From NCBI GenBank assembly GCA_002441045.1, contig DJWQ01000237.1, forward strand, positions 5,243-11,424: a stretch of 6,182 bases of DNA, written 5' to 3'. The notes under the pieces were generated by a model. The model had not been told where the DNA came from and made no database searches. It worked only from the letters and a program-made list of their open reading frames with translations. Source of the DNA: Firmicutes bacterium UBA6226 (GTDB lineage Bacteria; Bacillota_A; Clostridia; Peptostreptococcales; Acidaminobacteraceae). Positions 1-6,182 of the stretch are shown piece after piece (the first letter of the stretch is position 1; each line of letters starts with the position of its first letter). Both the position numbers and the translations under genes were made by a program.

Positions 1-926
1 TCAATACTAGCGTCCATTTTAAATCCAGCAGCTTTTGTATGTCCACCACCATGGAAAAGCATTGCCACTTCACTAACGTCTACATTGTGCTTAGAACGCA
101 TGGACACTTTATGCGCCTCGCCACCCAAATGGCGAATAAAGACGACCACTTCAATGCCTTTAATATCTCTAACGAACTCAACGATACCATCTGTATCGTA
201 TTCACTTAAATTCAAACTTTCAATTAGCTCTTGAGATAACTTCACAACAGCAATTTTATGATTTCCATATAAATCAAGTGTTTCAAATACTTTGTTTAAA
301 AGTAGAACCTTTTCATAAGATTTATTTTGAAAGATCTCAACGTTTAATCGATTGAAATCAAATCCTGTTTGAATCAAATCACTACAAGCAATAAAAGTTT
401 CACTACGTGTGTTCGAGTATCTAAAACTGCCTGTATCTGTTACTATTGCAGCATAAAGACCTTGGCCTGCTTTAGTATTAATTGGGCATTCAAAGTTCTT
501 CATAAGTTGGTAAACAATTTCACCAGTTGACGAAGCTGCCACTTCCACAATGTTTAATTTTGCATACATTGAGTTTGTTTTATGATGATCGATACAAACA
601 GTTTTGTCTGTAGCTTTAAAAGCTTCATAGCGATCTTCAAAAAGTTTTGTTTCTCCAGCATCTACCGCAATACTTAGCTCAAATTTGATGTTTTCAACCT
701 CGCTAAGACGATAACACTTAACCTCTTCATCAAAAAGGAAGGATAAATTAGAAGGTATATCGTCATTTAAGACGATATACCCCCTTTTGTTAAAATGTTT
801 CACCATATAGTATACGCCGATACACGATCCCAACGTATCACCATCTGGCATATTATGCGGCAGAATCAATACATTATGAATTGCTGGATCTTCTAAAAGA
901 GCTTTTAATTCATAGATTGATTCCAT
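1..926 (-). CDS. nrnA: DHH/DHHA1 phosphoesterase, NrnA-type oligoribonuclease / pAp phosphatase (3' end cut by window)
   Basis: The frame is open from the ATG at 926 to the window edge, giving 308 residues with no stop; family members run about 310-330, so only a short C-terminal piece is missing. Visible DHH-domain motifs are HNMPDGDTLGS (24-34), D89 in AVDAGE, the name-giving DHH at 113-115 (CIDHHKTN) and TDTGSFRYSN (163-172). The DHHA1 substrate-binding domain shows MRSK (276-279) and HGGGHTKAAGF (292-302). Soluble relatives use Mn2+ to degrade nanoRNAs of 2-5 nt and to dephosphorylate pAp; some relatives instead cleave pApA or c-di-AMP, so the exact substrate is inferred. There is no membrane segment. 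The start is one base after the rbfA stop, and its ribosome binding site lies within rbfA codons, suggesting translational coupling. The first glycine of the usual GGGGH motif is histidine here. Family certain; NrnA assignment likely. Confidence 0.9.
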   Translation of the reverse strand, partial: MESIYELKALLEDPAIHNVLILPHNMPDGDTLGSCIGVYYMVKHFNKRGYIVLNDDIPSNLSFLFDEEVKCYRLSEVENIKFELSIAVDAGETKLFEDRYEAFKATDKTVCIDHHKTNSMYAKLNIVEVAASSTGEIVYQLMKNFECPINTKAGQGLYAAIVTDTGSFRYSNTRSETFIACSDLIQTGFDFNRLNVEIFQNKSYEKVLLLNKVFETLDLYGNHKIAVVKLSQELIESLNLSEYDTDGIVEFVRDIKGIEVVVFIRHLGGEAHKVSMRSKHNVDVSEVAMLFHGGGHTKAAGFKMDASI

Positions 927-927
927 A

Positions 928-1311
928 TTACTCCTCTTCTTCCTCAGATGACTCATCTGAATCGTGTTTAATATCGAGTTTACCCAATATATCGTTGATA
1001 TGCATACCGTGTTCAATTGAGTGATCCGGCTTAAATATCGGCTCTGGTGTATAGTGTAACTTGAGTTGTTTACCAATTTCTTTTCTAATAAAGCCTTTTG
1101 CACTATTTAAACCATCTATTTGCGTTTCAACGTTGTGCTTTGGGTCGAATACACTAATATAGATCGTTGCATATCTTAAGTCATTGGTTACATCAACGTG
1201 TGTGACCGACGAAAGGTTTGAAACTCTTGGATCTTTAATTTCAAACATCATGATATGACTCACAATTTTTTTGATTTCTTCTGATATTTTTTTTGTTCTT
1301 GAAATGGACAT
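928..1311 (-). CDS. rbfA: 30S ribosome-binding factor A
   Basis: This 127-residue protein has the usual RbfA length. It assists late 30S maturation at the 16S rRNA 5' end and helps adaptation to cold. Family landmarks are RTKKISEEIKKIVSHI (5-20), EIKDPRVS (24-31), VTHVDVTNDLRYATIYISV (36-54), SAKGFIRKEIGKQL (70-83) and the C-terminal PEPIFKPDHSIEHG (89-102), all consistent with the single KH-type fold. The ATG at 1311 has an AAGGAAGGTG ribosome binding site about 5 nt upstream, in the 26-nt gap after infB. The C-terminus after the KH fold is strongly acidic (SDESSEEEEE, 118-127), and the same bases supply the ribosome binding site of the next gene. A run of eight A residues (1287-1294) and one of seven (1266-1272) lie near the start of the reading frame. 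Confidence 0.97.
   Translation of the reverse strand: MSISRTKKISEEIKKIVSHIMMFEIKDPRVSNLSSVTHVDVTNDLRYATIYISVFDPKHNVETQIDGLNSAKGFIRKEIGKQLKLHYTPEPIFKPDHSIEHGMHINDILGKLDIKHDSDESSEEEEE
931..936 (-). promoter_or_regulatory. Shine-Dalgarno of nrnA, embedded in the rbfA poly-Glu codons
   Basis: On the minus strand GAGGAG is followed by TAAT and then the ATG at 926. The motif is formed by the last glutamate codons of rbfA, and the TAA inside the spacer is the rbfA stop. The 4-nt spacing is short, but the motif is strong and a second GAGGAAG lies just upstream. It supports the ATG at 926 as the nrnA start. Confidence 0.7.
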
Positions 1312-1337
1312 AACGTCACCTTCCTTACTTAGCGAAG

Positions 1338-4300
1338 TTATCTTTTAACTTCTTCCATGATGAATGCTTCGATTTCATCAAGTTCTTTCAAATCATTGAA
1401 TTTCTCAATGCCGATACCACATTCATAGCCTTGTGCAACTTCTTTGACGTCGTCTTTAAAGCGTTTTAAAGAACTGATTTTACCTTCGTTTATAACGATA
1501 CCTTCTCTAATAACACGTACTTGAGCATTTCTAGTTACTTTACCAGAGGTTACATAACCACCCGCAATAACTCCTGAAGGTATTTTAAAGGTAGCTCTAA
1601 CTTGAATTCTACCAAGAATAACTTCTTTGTAAAGCGGATCAAGCATTCCCTTCATAGCAGTCTCAACATCGTTAATTGCGTTATAGATAATTTGGTAAGT
1701 TCTAATATCAACGCCTTCATTATCAGCAGTAGTAGAAACAATTGCTGAAGGTCTTACGTTAAAGCCGATGATGATAGCACTAGATGCAGAAGCAAGAATA
1801 ACATCAGATTCTGAAATCGCCCCAACATCTGCTCTAATGATATTAACTCTAACTTCATCATTAGACAGTTTCAACAACGATTGTTTAATCGCTTCAACCG
1901 AACCGTGAACATCTGCTTTAATGATGATATTTAAATCTTTCATACCACCATCTTTAATTCTTGAGAACAAATCTTCAAGTTTAACACCATGATTTTTATT
2001 AAGTGTTTTTTCTCTAAACGCTAACGCATGACGATCCGCAATTGTTCTTGCTGTTTTTTCATCTGGCGTAACATAGATCTTTTCACCCGCTTGAGGGATC
2101 TCACTTAAACCATCTATTTCTATAGCTGAAGATGGACCAACTTGTTTAACTTTCTTACCTTTGTCATTGTACATCGCTTTAATTCTACCAGAAGTCGTTC
2201 CAGCAACTATCATGTCACCAACTGTCATCGTACCATTTTCTACGATAATAGATGCAACAGTTCCTCTACCTTTAACCACTTTTGCTTCAATTACTGTACC
2301 GACACCAGCACGCTTTGGATTCGCTTTTAATTCTAACACCTCAGAAACTAAAAGTACCATCTCTAATAAAGTATCAAGACCTTCTCCTGTTTTAGCCGAA
2401 ACTGGAACAGCTATAACGTCTCCGCCCCACTCTTCAATTACGACACCTCTTTCAGAAAGTTCTTGCTTAACTCTATCAGGGTTTGCACCCGGTTTATCCA
2501 TTTTGTTGATTGCAACGATAATAGGTACATTTGCAGCTTTACTATGGTCAATTGCTTCTATCGTCTGCGGCATTACACCATCATCAGCTGCAACAACAAG
2601 AATCGCAACGTCTGTTACTTTTGCACCACGTGCACGTAATGAAGTAAAGGCTTCATGACCAGGTGTATCTAAAAATACGATTTTCTCACTATTATGAATG
2701 ATTTCACTCGCTCCGATATGCTGTGTAATACCACCAGCTTCGCCACCTGCTACACCTGTATTTCGAATAGCGTCGAGAAGTGATGTCTTACCATGGTCGA
2801 CGTGACCCATAACCGTAACAACTGGTGCACGTTTTTTGAGTGATTTTGGATCATCTTCAGGATCAAGTTCAAAGACTTCAGCTAAATCAATTTCTTCTTC
2901 CTCTTCGATCTCTAACATGATATTGTAATCCGCCGCGATAAGTGCAGCTGTATCATATTCAATTTCTTGATTGATCGTTGCCATCGTACCTAAGCCCATG
3001 AGTTTCATGATAATCTCATTAGGATTTTTGTTAATGGTTTCAGCAAGAACTTTAACTGTAATCTTTTCTGGAATCTGAACAACTTCTTGTTGTAAGATTT
3101 CATCAAGTTTTTCTAGACGCTCTTTTTCACTCATTCTTTGGTACTTAAGTTTTTTGTTTTTTGTTTTTTTCGTAAAGTCAAAATTGTTTCTATTGTCGAT
3201 TTCACTTACGACAAGTTCCTCTTTTAAGAGTTTTTTAACGTTCTTTGATTTCTTTTCGAGTTTGTCCATGTCGAACGTTACAACAATTTTGTCTTTTTTA
3301 ACTTTTTTCTTTTTAGGTGTTTTTTCTGCTATTTCAGTAGCAGCAAAAGTGTCTTTCTTAGCTTCTGGTTTTCTCTTATTTTGAAATTGTGGCTTTTGAT
3401 CTGTATCTTTATCGAAACCTGGACCTTTTGAATCAAAGCTTTTTTGAGGTCTATAGCCTTGAGGGCGATTGCTGTCGTATGGTCTTTGTGGTCTATCACC
3501 TTGTGGACGATTGCTGTCGTAAGGTCTTTGTGGTCTATCACCTTGTGGACGATTGTTATCATACTGTCTTGGCGGTCTATCACCTTGTGGACGATTATTA
3601 TCGTACTGTCTTGGCGGTCTATCACCTTGTGGACGATTGTTATCATACTGTCTTGGCGGTCTATCACCCTGCGGACGATTATTATCGTACTGTCTTGGTG
3701 GTCTATCACCTTGTGGACGGTTATTATCATACTGTCTTGGCGGTCTGTCACCCTGCGGACGATTGTTGTCGTACTGTCTCGGTGGTCTGTCACCCTGTGG
3801 ACGATTATTGTCGTACTGTCTTGGCGGTCTATCACCTTGAGGACGATTATTGTCGTACTGTCTTGGCGGTCTGTCACCCTGCGGACGATTATTGTCATAC
3901 TGTCTTGGAGGTCTATCACCTTGAGGTCTGTCACCTTGAGGACGATTATTATCGTATTGTCTCGGTGGTCTATCACCTTGTGGGCGATTATCATACGATC
4001 TATTATTATCATATGTTCTTTGAGGTCTATCGCCTTGAGGTCTATCGCCTTGAGGTCTATCGCCTTGAGGGCGGTTATCATAAGATCTGTTGTTATCATA
4101 TGTTCTCTGAGGTCTATCGCCTTGAGGACGGTTATCATAAGATCTGTTGTTATCGTAAGTTCTCTGAGGTCTATCACCCTGTGGGCGATCACCTTGAGAT
4201 CTATTGTCGTATGATCTATTGTTATCGTAAGTTCTTTGTGGTCTATCACCTTGGTTACGATTGTCATAGCTTCTACTTTGTCGTTCTTCTTGTTTAATTT

Positions 4301-4499
4301 CTTTTGTACGATCGTATATTATCTTATTGTGTTTTTCAGATGCGGGTTTAAATTTATTCTTTAATTTATTTACCTCATCATCTTCCAATGTACTCATATG
4401 ATTTTTTACGCTCATACCGAGTTCAGACGCTGAATCTATCAACTCTTTACTTGATTTATTCAATGTCTTTGCCAACTCATGTATTCGGATTTTTGACAT
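1338..4499 (-). CDS. infB: Translation initiation factor IF-2 with a greatly expanded Arg/Tyr-rich repeat region
   Basis: IF-2 is the GTPase that places fMet-tRNA on the 30S subunit and promotes subunit joining. At 1053 residues it is some 300 longer than Bacillus-type IF-2. In order: a first IF2N domain (about 1-50); a short Lys-rich stretch; a repeat tract (76-352) using only nine amino acids; a Lys-rich linker (about 353-472) with KKKKVKK; a second IF2N domain (about 473-531); an acidic EEEEE patch (532-536); then the G domain. GTPase motifs are intact: GHVDHGKT (565-572), GGITQHIG (589-596), DTPGH (611-615), NKMD (665-668) and SAK (701-703). The beta-barrel domain II (about 728-825), domain III (about 841-946) and the fMet-tRNA-binding C-terminal domain (about 956-1053, with [13 protein letters not shown]) follow. 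A strong ribosome binding site supports the ATG at 4499. The stop is TAA at 1338-1340. Confidence 0.98.
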   Translation of the reverse strand: MSKIRIHELAKTLNKSSKELIDSASELGMSVKNHMSTLEDDEVNKLKNKFKPASEKHNKIIYDRTKEIKQEERQSRSYDNRNQGDRPQRTYDNNRSYDNRSQGDRPQGDRPQRTYDNNRSYDNRPQGDRPQRTYDNNRSYDNRPQGDRPQGDRPQGDRPQRTYDNNRSYDNRPQGDRPPRQYDNNRPQGDRPQGDRPPRQYDNNRPQGDRPPRQYDNNRPQGDRPPRQYDNNRPQGDRPPRQYDNNRPQGDRPPRQYDNNRPQGDRPPRQYDNNRPQGDRPPRQYDNNRPQGDRPPRQYDNNRPQGDRPPRQYDNNRPQGDRPQRPYDSNRPQGDRPQRPYDSNRPQGYRPQKSFDSKGPGFDKDTDQKPQFQNKRKPEAKKDTFAATEIAEKTPKKKKVKKDKIVVTFDMDKLEKKSKNVKKLLKEELVVSEIDNRNNFDFTKKTKNKKLKYQRMSEKERLEKLDEILQQEVVQIPEKITVKVLAETINKNPNEIIMKLMGLGTMATINQEIEYDTAALIAADYNIMLEIEEEEEIDLAEVFELDPEDDPKSLKKRAPVVTVMGHVDHGKTSLLDAIRNTGVAGGEAGGITQHIGASEIIHNSEKIVFLDTPGHEAFTSLRARGAKVTDVAILVVAADDGVMPQTIEAIDHSKAANVPIIVAINKMDKPGANPDRVKQELSERGVVIEEWGGDVIAVPVSAKTGEGLDTLLEMVLLVSEVLELKANPKRAGVGTVIEAKVVKGRGTVASIIVENGTMTVGDMIVAGTTSGRIKAMYNDKGKKVKQVGPSSAIEIDGLSEIPQAGEKIYVTPDEKTARTIADRHALAFREKTLNKNHGVKLEDLFSRIKDGGMKDLNIIIKADVHGSVEAIKQSLLKLSNDEVRVNIIRADVGAISESDVILASASSAIIIGFNVRPSAIVSTTADNEGVDIRTYQIIYNAINDVETAMKGMLDPLYKEVILGRIQVRATFKIPSGVIAGGYVTSGKVTRNAQVRVIREGIVINEGKISSLKRFKDDVKEVAQGYECGIGIEKFNDLKELDEIEAFIMEEVKR
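3562..3954 (-). repeat. 42-bp / 14-residue tandem repeat core in infB (nine units)
   Basis: On the given strand, units begin with tactgtct at 3562, 3604, 3646, 3688, 3730, 3772, 3814, 3856 and 3898; a variant with only one of the two Asn follows at 3955. Each unit encodes [14 protein letters not shown]. The unit at 3898 carries an extra 15 bp (one more QGDRP), making it 57 bp. Copies differ only at synonymous third positions (TAC/TAT, GAT/GAC, AAT/AAC, CCA/CCG/CCT, CAA/CAG). Two related units at 3478 and 3520 read YDSN and PQRP instead and mark the decaying edge. Confidence 0.97.
3997..4274 (-). repeat. 19-residue repeat block with QGDRP pentamer duplications in infB
   Basis: Residues about 76-168 are built from a longer unit of the form [19 protein letters not shown] (19 residues, 57 bp), seen about four times. 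Individual copies hold one, two or three QGDRP pentamers in a row (three near residues 145-159), showing separate 15-bp duplications. It shares the YDN and QGDRP building blocks with the 14-residue core but uses QRT where the core uses PRQ. Confidence 0.92.
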
Positions 4500-4503
4500 A
4501 GGT

Positions 4504-4511
4504 TCACCTCC
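4504..4511 (-). promoter_or_regulatory. Strong Shine-Dalgarno of infB
   Basis: GGAGGTGA lies 4 nt before the ATG at 4499, within the 19-nt gap after ylxQ. The long match to the 16S rRNA 3' end fixes the infB start and predicts efficient initiation. Confidence 0.9.
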
Positions 4512-4518
4512 GGGTTAA

Positions 4519-4818
4519 TCAAGCATCAATTTTATCCATCAATGCTCTAGTAAATTTCTTGTTTGCAATTCCGAACAGTCCGTAGTTTTGTTTTCCAATT
4601 GCACTCGATAATGCTTCTTTGGTCAATAAAACTCTATAAGGAACACTTTGTGTTTCGCACAATCTTTTGAACTTATTTTGAGTAGATTCATTTAAATCAC
4701 TCGCAATAATCAACAACGAGATTTTTTTACGTAAGACGCCCTGTTCGCACAATGTCTCACCTAATATTAGATTGCCTGATTTTTGCGCAAAACCTAAAAG
4801 TGTTAATACATTATTCAT
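4519..4818 (-). CDS. ylxQ: YlxQ-family (ribosomal protein L7Ae-like) RNA-binding protein
   Basis: This 99-residue protein is the size of a single L7Ae/L30e fold. Recognisable segments are LTLLGFAQKSGNLILGE (5-21), LLIIASDLNESTQNKF (35-50) with the family's A-x-D region, and a C-terminal AIGKQNYGLFGIANKKF (73-89). The Bacillus homologue binds kink-turn RNA; its cellular partner is not settled, so no specific target is claimed here. The gene overlaps the end of ylxR by 8 nt (ATGAATAA), and its AAGGAGAGG site, about 10 nt upstream, lies inside ylxR; both imply coupled translation. It ends in TGA, showing that TGA is a stop codon in this organism. No transmembrane or signal segment is present. 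Confidence 0.93.
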   Translation of the reverse strand: MNNVLTLLGFAQKSGNLILGETLCEQGVLRKKISLLIIASDLNESTQNKFKRLCETQSVPYRVLLTKEALSSAIGKQNYGLFGIANKKFTRALMDKIDA

Positions 4819-5074
4819 TTGCCGCTAACCTCTCCTTTAAAGACTTCAAAACTTCTTCGTCAATTTGAATTTCTAAAGCTCTATTAAAGGCGTTACGCTT
4901 TGCAGCGAGATCAAAGCATTTTACGTCTTTACAAATATAGGCGCCTCTACCATTTGCCTTACCAGTAAAGTCGACAAATACTTCATCATCCTTATTTTTT
5001 ACAACGCGGATTAATTCCTTTTTAGGCTTTTGTTCGCCACATCCAATACACTTTCTCATTGGAATTTTTTTCAT
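4811..5074 (-). CDS. rnpM: YlxR / RnpM family RNA-binding protein (DUF448, RNase P modulator)
   Basis: This 87-residue protein has the YlxR signature: PMRKCIGCGEQKPKKELIRVV (5-25), VDFTGKANGRGAYIC (34-48) and a helical basic tail (AAKRNAFNRAL, 57-67). In Bacillus subtilis the homologue binds the RNase P RNA and modulates its activity in vitro, hence the symbol rnpM (older name ylxR). Four cysteines form CxxC (9, 12) and CxxxxC (48, 53), which could bind a metal. The ATG at 5074 is 2 nt after the nusA stop; a GAGG site 7 nt upstream (5082-5085) lies in the last nusA codons. The Met at residue 6 is a less likely alternative start. Its place between nusA and ylxQ matches the conserved operon order. 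Confidence 0.95.
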   Translation of the reverse strand: MKKIPMRKCIGCGEQKPKKELIRVVKNKDDEVFVDFTGKANGRGAYICKDVKCFDLAAKRNAFNRALEIQIDEEVLKSLKERLAANE

Positions 5075-5076
5075 GA

Positions 5077-6162
5077 TTATGCCTCATCTCCATAAACATC
5101 TTCGTATTCGCCAATTTCCATTAAATAACTCTTGTACTGAGTTTCACTTTTAATGTCAATTTTCCATCCCGTTAATTTAGCTGCAAGTCTTGCATTTTGG
5201 CCTTCTTTACCAATCGCTAATGATAACTGATAGTCTGGAACGACGACAAGTGCGGAGTTATCATCCTCATCCACTTCAACACGCATTACTTTTGAAGGGC
5301 TTAATGCATTTGAAATCAAGATGGCTGGGTTTTCATGCCATTCAATGATATCAATTTTTTCGCCTTGAAGTTCATCGACAATGGATTGAACTCTATGCCC
5401 CTTCTGACCAACACATGCACCAACTGGATCAAGATCAGCATTATTTGCATATACGGCTATCTTCGTTCTAGAACCTGGCTCTCTCGAAATACTTTTGATT
5501 TCAACTTCGCCATCGTAAATCTCTGGAACTTCCAGTTCAAATAAACGCTTAACAAGACCTGGATGTGTTCTGGATACATAGATTTGAGGGCCTTTAGTAG
5601 AATTTCTAACTTCAGTAATGTATGTCTTAATACGTTCGCCTTGAACATAAGTTTCATTTGGAATTTGTTCGTTTAATGCTAAGATTGCTTCCGTTCTTCC
5701 AAGGTTAATATAGATTGTACCCTTAGAGATTCTATGGATGACGCCATTGACGATTTCGCTTTCTCTACTTGAGAATTCATCGAAAATAACACTGCGCTCT
5801 GCTTCTCTGATTTTTTGAACAACAACTTGTTTTGCAGATTGAGCTGCAATACGACCAAAGTCCTTTGGTACAACTCTTTCTCTGACAACATCGCCACTTT
5901 CATAGTCTGCATCAATTTTCTTAGCGTCTTCAACTGAAATTTGTGTAATGTCATCTAAGACTTCTTCGACAACTATTCGAACGGAATATACGTTAAATTC
6001 ACCCGTTTCGCGATTAAGCTCTACTTCGACATTATGTGTTGCGCCAAAGTTGTTCTTGTAAGCCTTGATAACTGCGTCTTCAATAACGTCAAAGAGCATT
6101 TCAAGTTCTAATCCTTTTTCTTTTTCCAACTGTTCTAAAGCCAAAAGCAATTCAGTTTTCAC
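5077..6162 (-). CDS. nusA: Transcription termination/antitermination factor NusA
   Basis: NusA binds RNA polymerase near the RNA exit channel and nascent RNA, and influences pausing, termination and antitermination. At 361 residues it matches the Gram-positive form without the C-terminal acidic repeats of E. coli. Domains in order: polymerase-binding N-terminal domain (1-125, starting KTELLLALEQLEKEKGL); S1 domain (about 134-199, EIVNGVIHRISKGTIYINLG); KH1 (about 200-280) with the GQKG loop (252-255) and LQGEKIDIIEW; KH2 (about 281-345) with the GKEG loop (318-321) and GQNARLAAKLTGWKIDI. The start is GTG at 6162, the only non-ATG start seen here, supported by AGGAGG 6 nt upstream. The short acidic tail EYEDVYGDEA also supplies the ylxR ribosome binding site. 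It is the first complete gene of the operon; rimP is expected upstream. Confidence 0.98.
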   Translation of the reverse strand: MKTELLLALEQLEKEKGLELEMLFDVIEDAVIKAYKNNFGATHNVEVELNRETGEFNVYSVRIVVEEVLDDITQISVEDAKKIDADYESGDVVRERVVPKDFGRIAAQSAKQVVVQKIREAERSVIFDEFSSRESEIVNGVIHRISKGTIYINLGRTEAILALNEQIPNETYVQGERIKTYITEVRNSTKGPQIYVSRTHPGLVKRLFELEVPEIYDGEVEIKSISREPGSRTKIAVYANNADLDPVGACVGQKGHRVQSIVDELQGEKIDIIEWHENPAILISNALSPSKVMRVEVDEDDNSALVVVPDYQLSLAIGKEGQNARLAAKLTGWKIDIKSETQYKSYLMEIGEYEDVYGDEA

Positions 6163-6168
6163 GTTATC

Positions 6169-6174
6169 CCTCCT
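6169..6174 (-). promoter_or_regulatory. Shine-Dalgarno of nusA (decides the GTG start)
   Basis: A perfect AGGAGG lies 6 nt before the GTG at 6162. The nusA frame stays open upstream to the window edge, so this site is the main reason for choosing the GTG; the protein begins at the family's usual point. Confidence 0.88.
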
Positions 6175-6182
6175 GATCGAAA

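Larger units (their letters stand above)
3444..4274 (-). repeat. In-frame tandem-repeat region of infB (whole tract, residues 76-352)
   Basis: These 831 bp encode 277 residues made only of R, P, Q, G, D, Y, N, S and T. There is no lysine, glutamate or aliphatic residue, so the tract should be disordered. The pentapeptide QGDRP occurs about 20 times and there are about 22 tyrosines, most of them in YDN or YDS. All unit lengths are multiples of three (15, 42 and 57 bp), so gain or loss of copies keeps the reading frame. Two blocks differ in unit type and are listed separately. The end facing the linker degenerates into QGYRPQ and a SFDSKG remnant. Confidence 0.97.

Noticed and set aside
1266..1294. 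A-runs of 7 and 8 near the rbfA start as programmed slippage sites
   Set aside because: The heptamer A AAA AAA is present in frame, but such Lys-codon runs are ordinary in low-G+C genes; no stimulatory structure or useful alternative frame follows.
1312..1337. A possible terminator or attenuator hairpin between infB and rbfA
   Set aside because: Only a 4-bp ACTT/AAGT stem is present, without a T-run; it is too weak to call.
2161..2658. Plus-strand frame of 165 codons opposite the IF-2 G domain
   Set aside because: It is antisense to highly conserved GTPase motifs and shows no recognisable protein family.
2790..3430. An internal infB start after the repeats, giving a short IF-2 isoform as known in E. 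coli and Bacillus
   Set aside because: I looked for GGAG/GAGG motifs 4-12 nt before in-frame ATG, GTG or TTG codons in the linker and found none that fit; purine-rich stretches there are Lys/Glu codons. Ribosome profiling could still show one.
3329..4267. A second minus-strand open frame of 312 codons overlapping infB
   Set aside because: It is the shifted frame of the same repeat array; the infB frame has conserved domains on both sides and a strong ribosome binding site.
3444..4274. A CRISPR array or non-coding satellite
   Set aside because: Units are contiguous with no unique spacers, are not palindromic, stay in frame throughout, and vary only at synonymous sites in the core.
3389..4297. 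Long plus-strand open frames (also 3444-4214 and 3553-3840) encoding repetitive Tyr/Val/His- or Leu/Ser-rich peptides
   Set aside because: They lie antisense to the infB repeats. Because the unit length is a multiple of three, an open frame in one unit stays open through the array. They have no convincing ribosome binding site, and base variation follows the third positions of the infB frame, not theirs.
4519..4521. TGA read as tryptophan (Mycoplasma code)
   Set aside because: Tryptophans in NusA and IF-2 use TGG, and the ylxQ TGA falls exactly at the family's expected C-terminus, so TGA is a stop.
6163..6182. The 3' end of an upstream gene (rimP expected)
   Set aside because: Only 20 bases are available. 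One frame ends at TAA just before nusA and another at a TGA overlapping the GTG start, so neither the frame nor the identity can be decided.

Overview
The window holds one densely packed translation/transcription-factor operon, read entirely on the minus strand. In transcription order, from high to low coordinates, it runs nusA (GTG start at 6162), ylxR/rnpM, ylxQ (L7Ae family), infB, rbfA, and a DHH/DHHA1 phosphoesterase of the NrnA type that leaves the window at position 1 just short of its end. Gaps between genes are 2, 19, 26 and 1 nt, with one 8-nt overlap (ylxR/ylxQ). I see no internal promoter, terminator, RNA gene or mobile element. Essentially everything is coding, and no stretch over 300 bases lacks a gene.

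The gene order, low G+C (upper 30s percent by eye), short NusA without C-terminal acidic repeats, strong GGAGG-type ribosome binding sites, and a YlxR-YlxQ pair between nusA and infB all point to the Bacillota or the related standard-code Mycoplasmatota (an Acholeplasma/Izemoplasma-like lineage is possible). TGA ends ylxQ and tryptophans are encoded by TGG, so the TGA=Trp code of mycoplasmas does not apply. A DHH phosphoesterase straight after rbfA is, from memory, common in clostridial-type operons, whereas Bacillus has truB there. I cannot assign a genus.

The genes fit one theme. NusA controls elongation, pausing and termination. YlxR and YlxQ are small RNA-binding proteins (YlxR has been linked to RNase P; YlxQ belongs to the kink-turn-binding L7Ae family). 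IF-2 delivers initiator tRNA and joins the subunits. RbfA matures the 30S subunit. The NrnA-type enzyme recycles very short RNAs.

The one truly unusual element lies inside infB. Between its first IF2N domain and the rest of the protein is a 277-residue tract (3444-4274) built only from R, P, Q, G, D, Y, N, S and T. It is arranged as an irregular 19-residue repeat block followed by a near-perfect 14-residue (42-bp) repeat block. All nucleotide differences among the core 42-bp copies are synonymous, so the peptide sequence itself looks to be under selection. I found no separate undescribed gene system; the repeat tract is the main candidate for new biology.
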